Below, piece by piece: positions 62,998 through 64,000 of a stretch of 64,000 nucleotides of DNA. The notes under the pieces are model-generated. The model was given only the letters and a program-made list of their open reading frames with translations, ran no database searches and had not been told where the DNA came from. This stretch comes from Burhinus oedicnemus (taxonomy: Eukaryota; Chordata; Aves; Charadriiformes; Burhinidae): positions 452,120 through 516,119 of the forward strand of contig VFFE01006595.1 of assembly GCA_008921705.1 (NCBI GenBank), written 5' to 3'. A program made the translations under genes and the position numbers. The number at the start of each line of letters is the position of its first letter. Positions within the stretch are counted from its first letter, which is position 1.

Positions 62998-64000
62998 GTT
63001 GTTGAATTACTGCTTAAAAAAAATACAGCTCTATTTTAATTAGATTTATGGGAAATCTTCCTAAGGCAAATTCTTCCCAGTTGCAATTACTGAGCACACC
63101 TGAGATAAAGGGTTGGCAGGGGGAGGAATTCTCTTTCTTTCAACATAAAATATAGTTTATTTGGTTATTTTCATTATCAAACCAGGTAATAATATTTTCA
63201 AAAGAAGTAAAGTGGCTCATCTTTATGAATCATTAACTGTTTATCCATAAATATGCACAAAGCTGCATGAAATAAAGGAAATGAGGTTTCCTGCCCTAGA
63301 GAGTGTACAAAATGATGTTATAGGCACACTTGTTGTGGCAGCAAAGCACTCGGGAACACATCACTTCAAGCATGCGGGTAGAATGAATAAAGACTCAAAA
63401 TGACCAGAGTAAAATTTTTTCTAAGGTCTTTCAAGACAAGCAGATGCCTCTGGACTTGGAAATGTAAAGCATAGTCCTCAACCCCGGTGACGTGTAAGCT
63501 GCCTCTCCTTTGGGATGTGTTCTAGAGAAACCCAATGCATCTCCAGTGCACTGGGCAGGCTTAGGAGCAGCAATCCTTCACAAACCTGCCTTTTACCATG
63601 CAGCTGACACCCTTTTGGCTCTCTTCTGCCCAGGACAGCATTTGGGGAGTCACAACCTCAGACTCCAGCCACGCTGATGACAGCTCTCGCAGACACGAGA
63701 GCAGGGTATGTAGGCGTAGGGGGAGAAGATGGGATCAGGTAGTAGGGTAAAGCATCTGAAGCAAAGGTCATTTGTGCTTTTCATCACTCAGACTCAGAAT
63801 TGAGCAGCCACAACATTGCTCAGTCAAATGGAGCCCAACATTGAAAAGAAACACACACAAAGAGTTAGATCAGTGAAGGTATGCTACGAGGCGAGCATTA
63901 GTACTTGATGACTTAAGGAGGCTACTGTACTGGCTTTTGAAGGCTTACAAGAAGCTGCTGTTGTTTTTATCAATATCTGCAGAAATGAAAGTTGTATTTC

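Larger units (their letters stand above)
58479..64000. other. Intronic sequence, mostly featureless
   Basis: Apart from the possible old repeat at 59.75 kb, the GC-richer block at 59.9-60.7 kb, a (GA)6 and the hairpin at 62.97 kb, no gene or transposon is recognised. Confidence 0.55.

Noticed and set aside
1..64000. CRISPR arrays, operons, phage or plasmid systems
   Set aside because: No regularly spaced repeats, no dense coding and clear avian retroelements. The window is vertebrate intron.
1..64000. tRNA, rRNA or microRNA genes
   Set aside because: No A/B-box cloverleaf, rRNA-like segment or 60-80 nt precursor hairpin was recognised by eye. A covariance-model scan was not possible here.

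Overview
This is a bird nuclear genome window of about 40% GC (estimated by eye). The bird assignment rests on three CR1 LINE 3' tails ending in the ATTCTATG-type repeat, a further minus-strand CR1 tail, and a solo LTR matching the avian ERVL family. Almost the whole window is intron. The one protein-coding exon I can support is on the minus strand at 37509-37659. It encodes a 50-residue stretch with three Ser-Gly sites and the acidic motif SGDCDDEDGC. This is the heparan-sulfate attachment region near the C-terminus of a glypican, best matching glypican-5 (GPC5). GPC5 is one of the largest vertebrate genes, which fits a 64 kb window holding a single 151-bp exon. No bacterial-type genes, CRISPR arrays or operons are present, and most open frames of 60-150 codons look like chance.

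Layout: 1-37508 is the intron downstream of the exon in the sense of GPC5 transcription. It carries a CR1 3' fragment (2935-3066), an unsized gap (20760-20779) and a plus-strand signal cluster at 29354-29524: TATA box, Inr, then a possible first exon with a strong donor. From 37660 to 64000 is the upstream intron. It holds a solo ERVL-type LTR with a perfect 5-bp target duplication (40303-40962), a 5'-truncated CR1 immediately after it (41006-42163, interrupted by a gap), a minus-strand CR1 tail (51279-51396) and a longer CR1 (56432-58478) retaining much of ORF2 with RT catalytic motifs. There is also a GC-richer block at 59925-60680 with overlapping open frames that I cannot identify.

The parts do not form a pathway. 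GPC5 would be transcribed on the minus strand, the three CR1 copies at 2935, 41006 and 56432 and the LTR lie antisense to it, and the 51279 CR1 tail lies in sense. I found no convincing new biological system. The best leads are the antisense promoter-like cluster at 29.4 kb, an exact 24-bp palindrome at 24697-24720, a 13-bp-stem hairpin at 36312-36343, the LTR/CR1 juxtaposition, and two gaps that probably hide about 0.5-0.6 kb of CR1 each.
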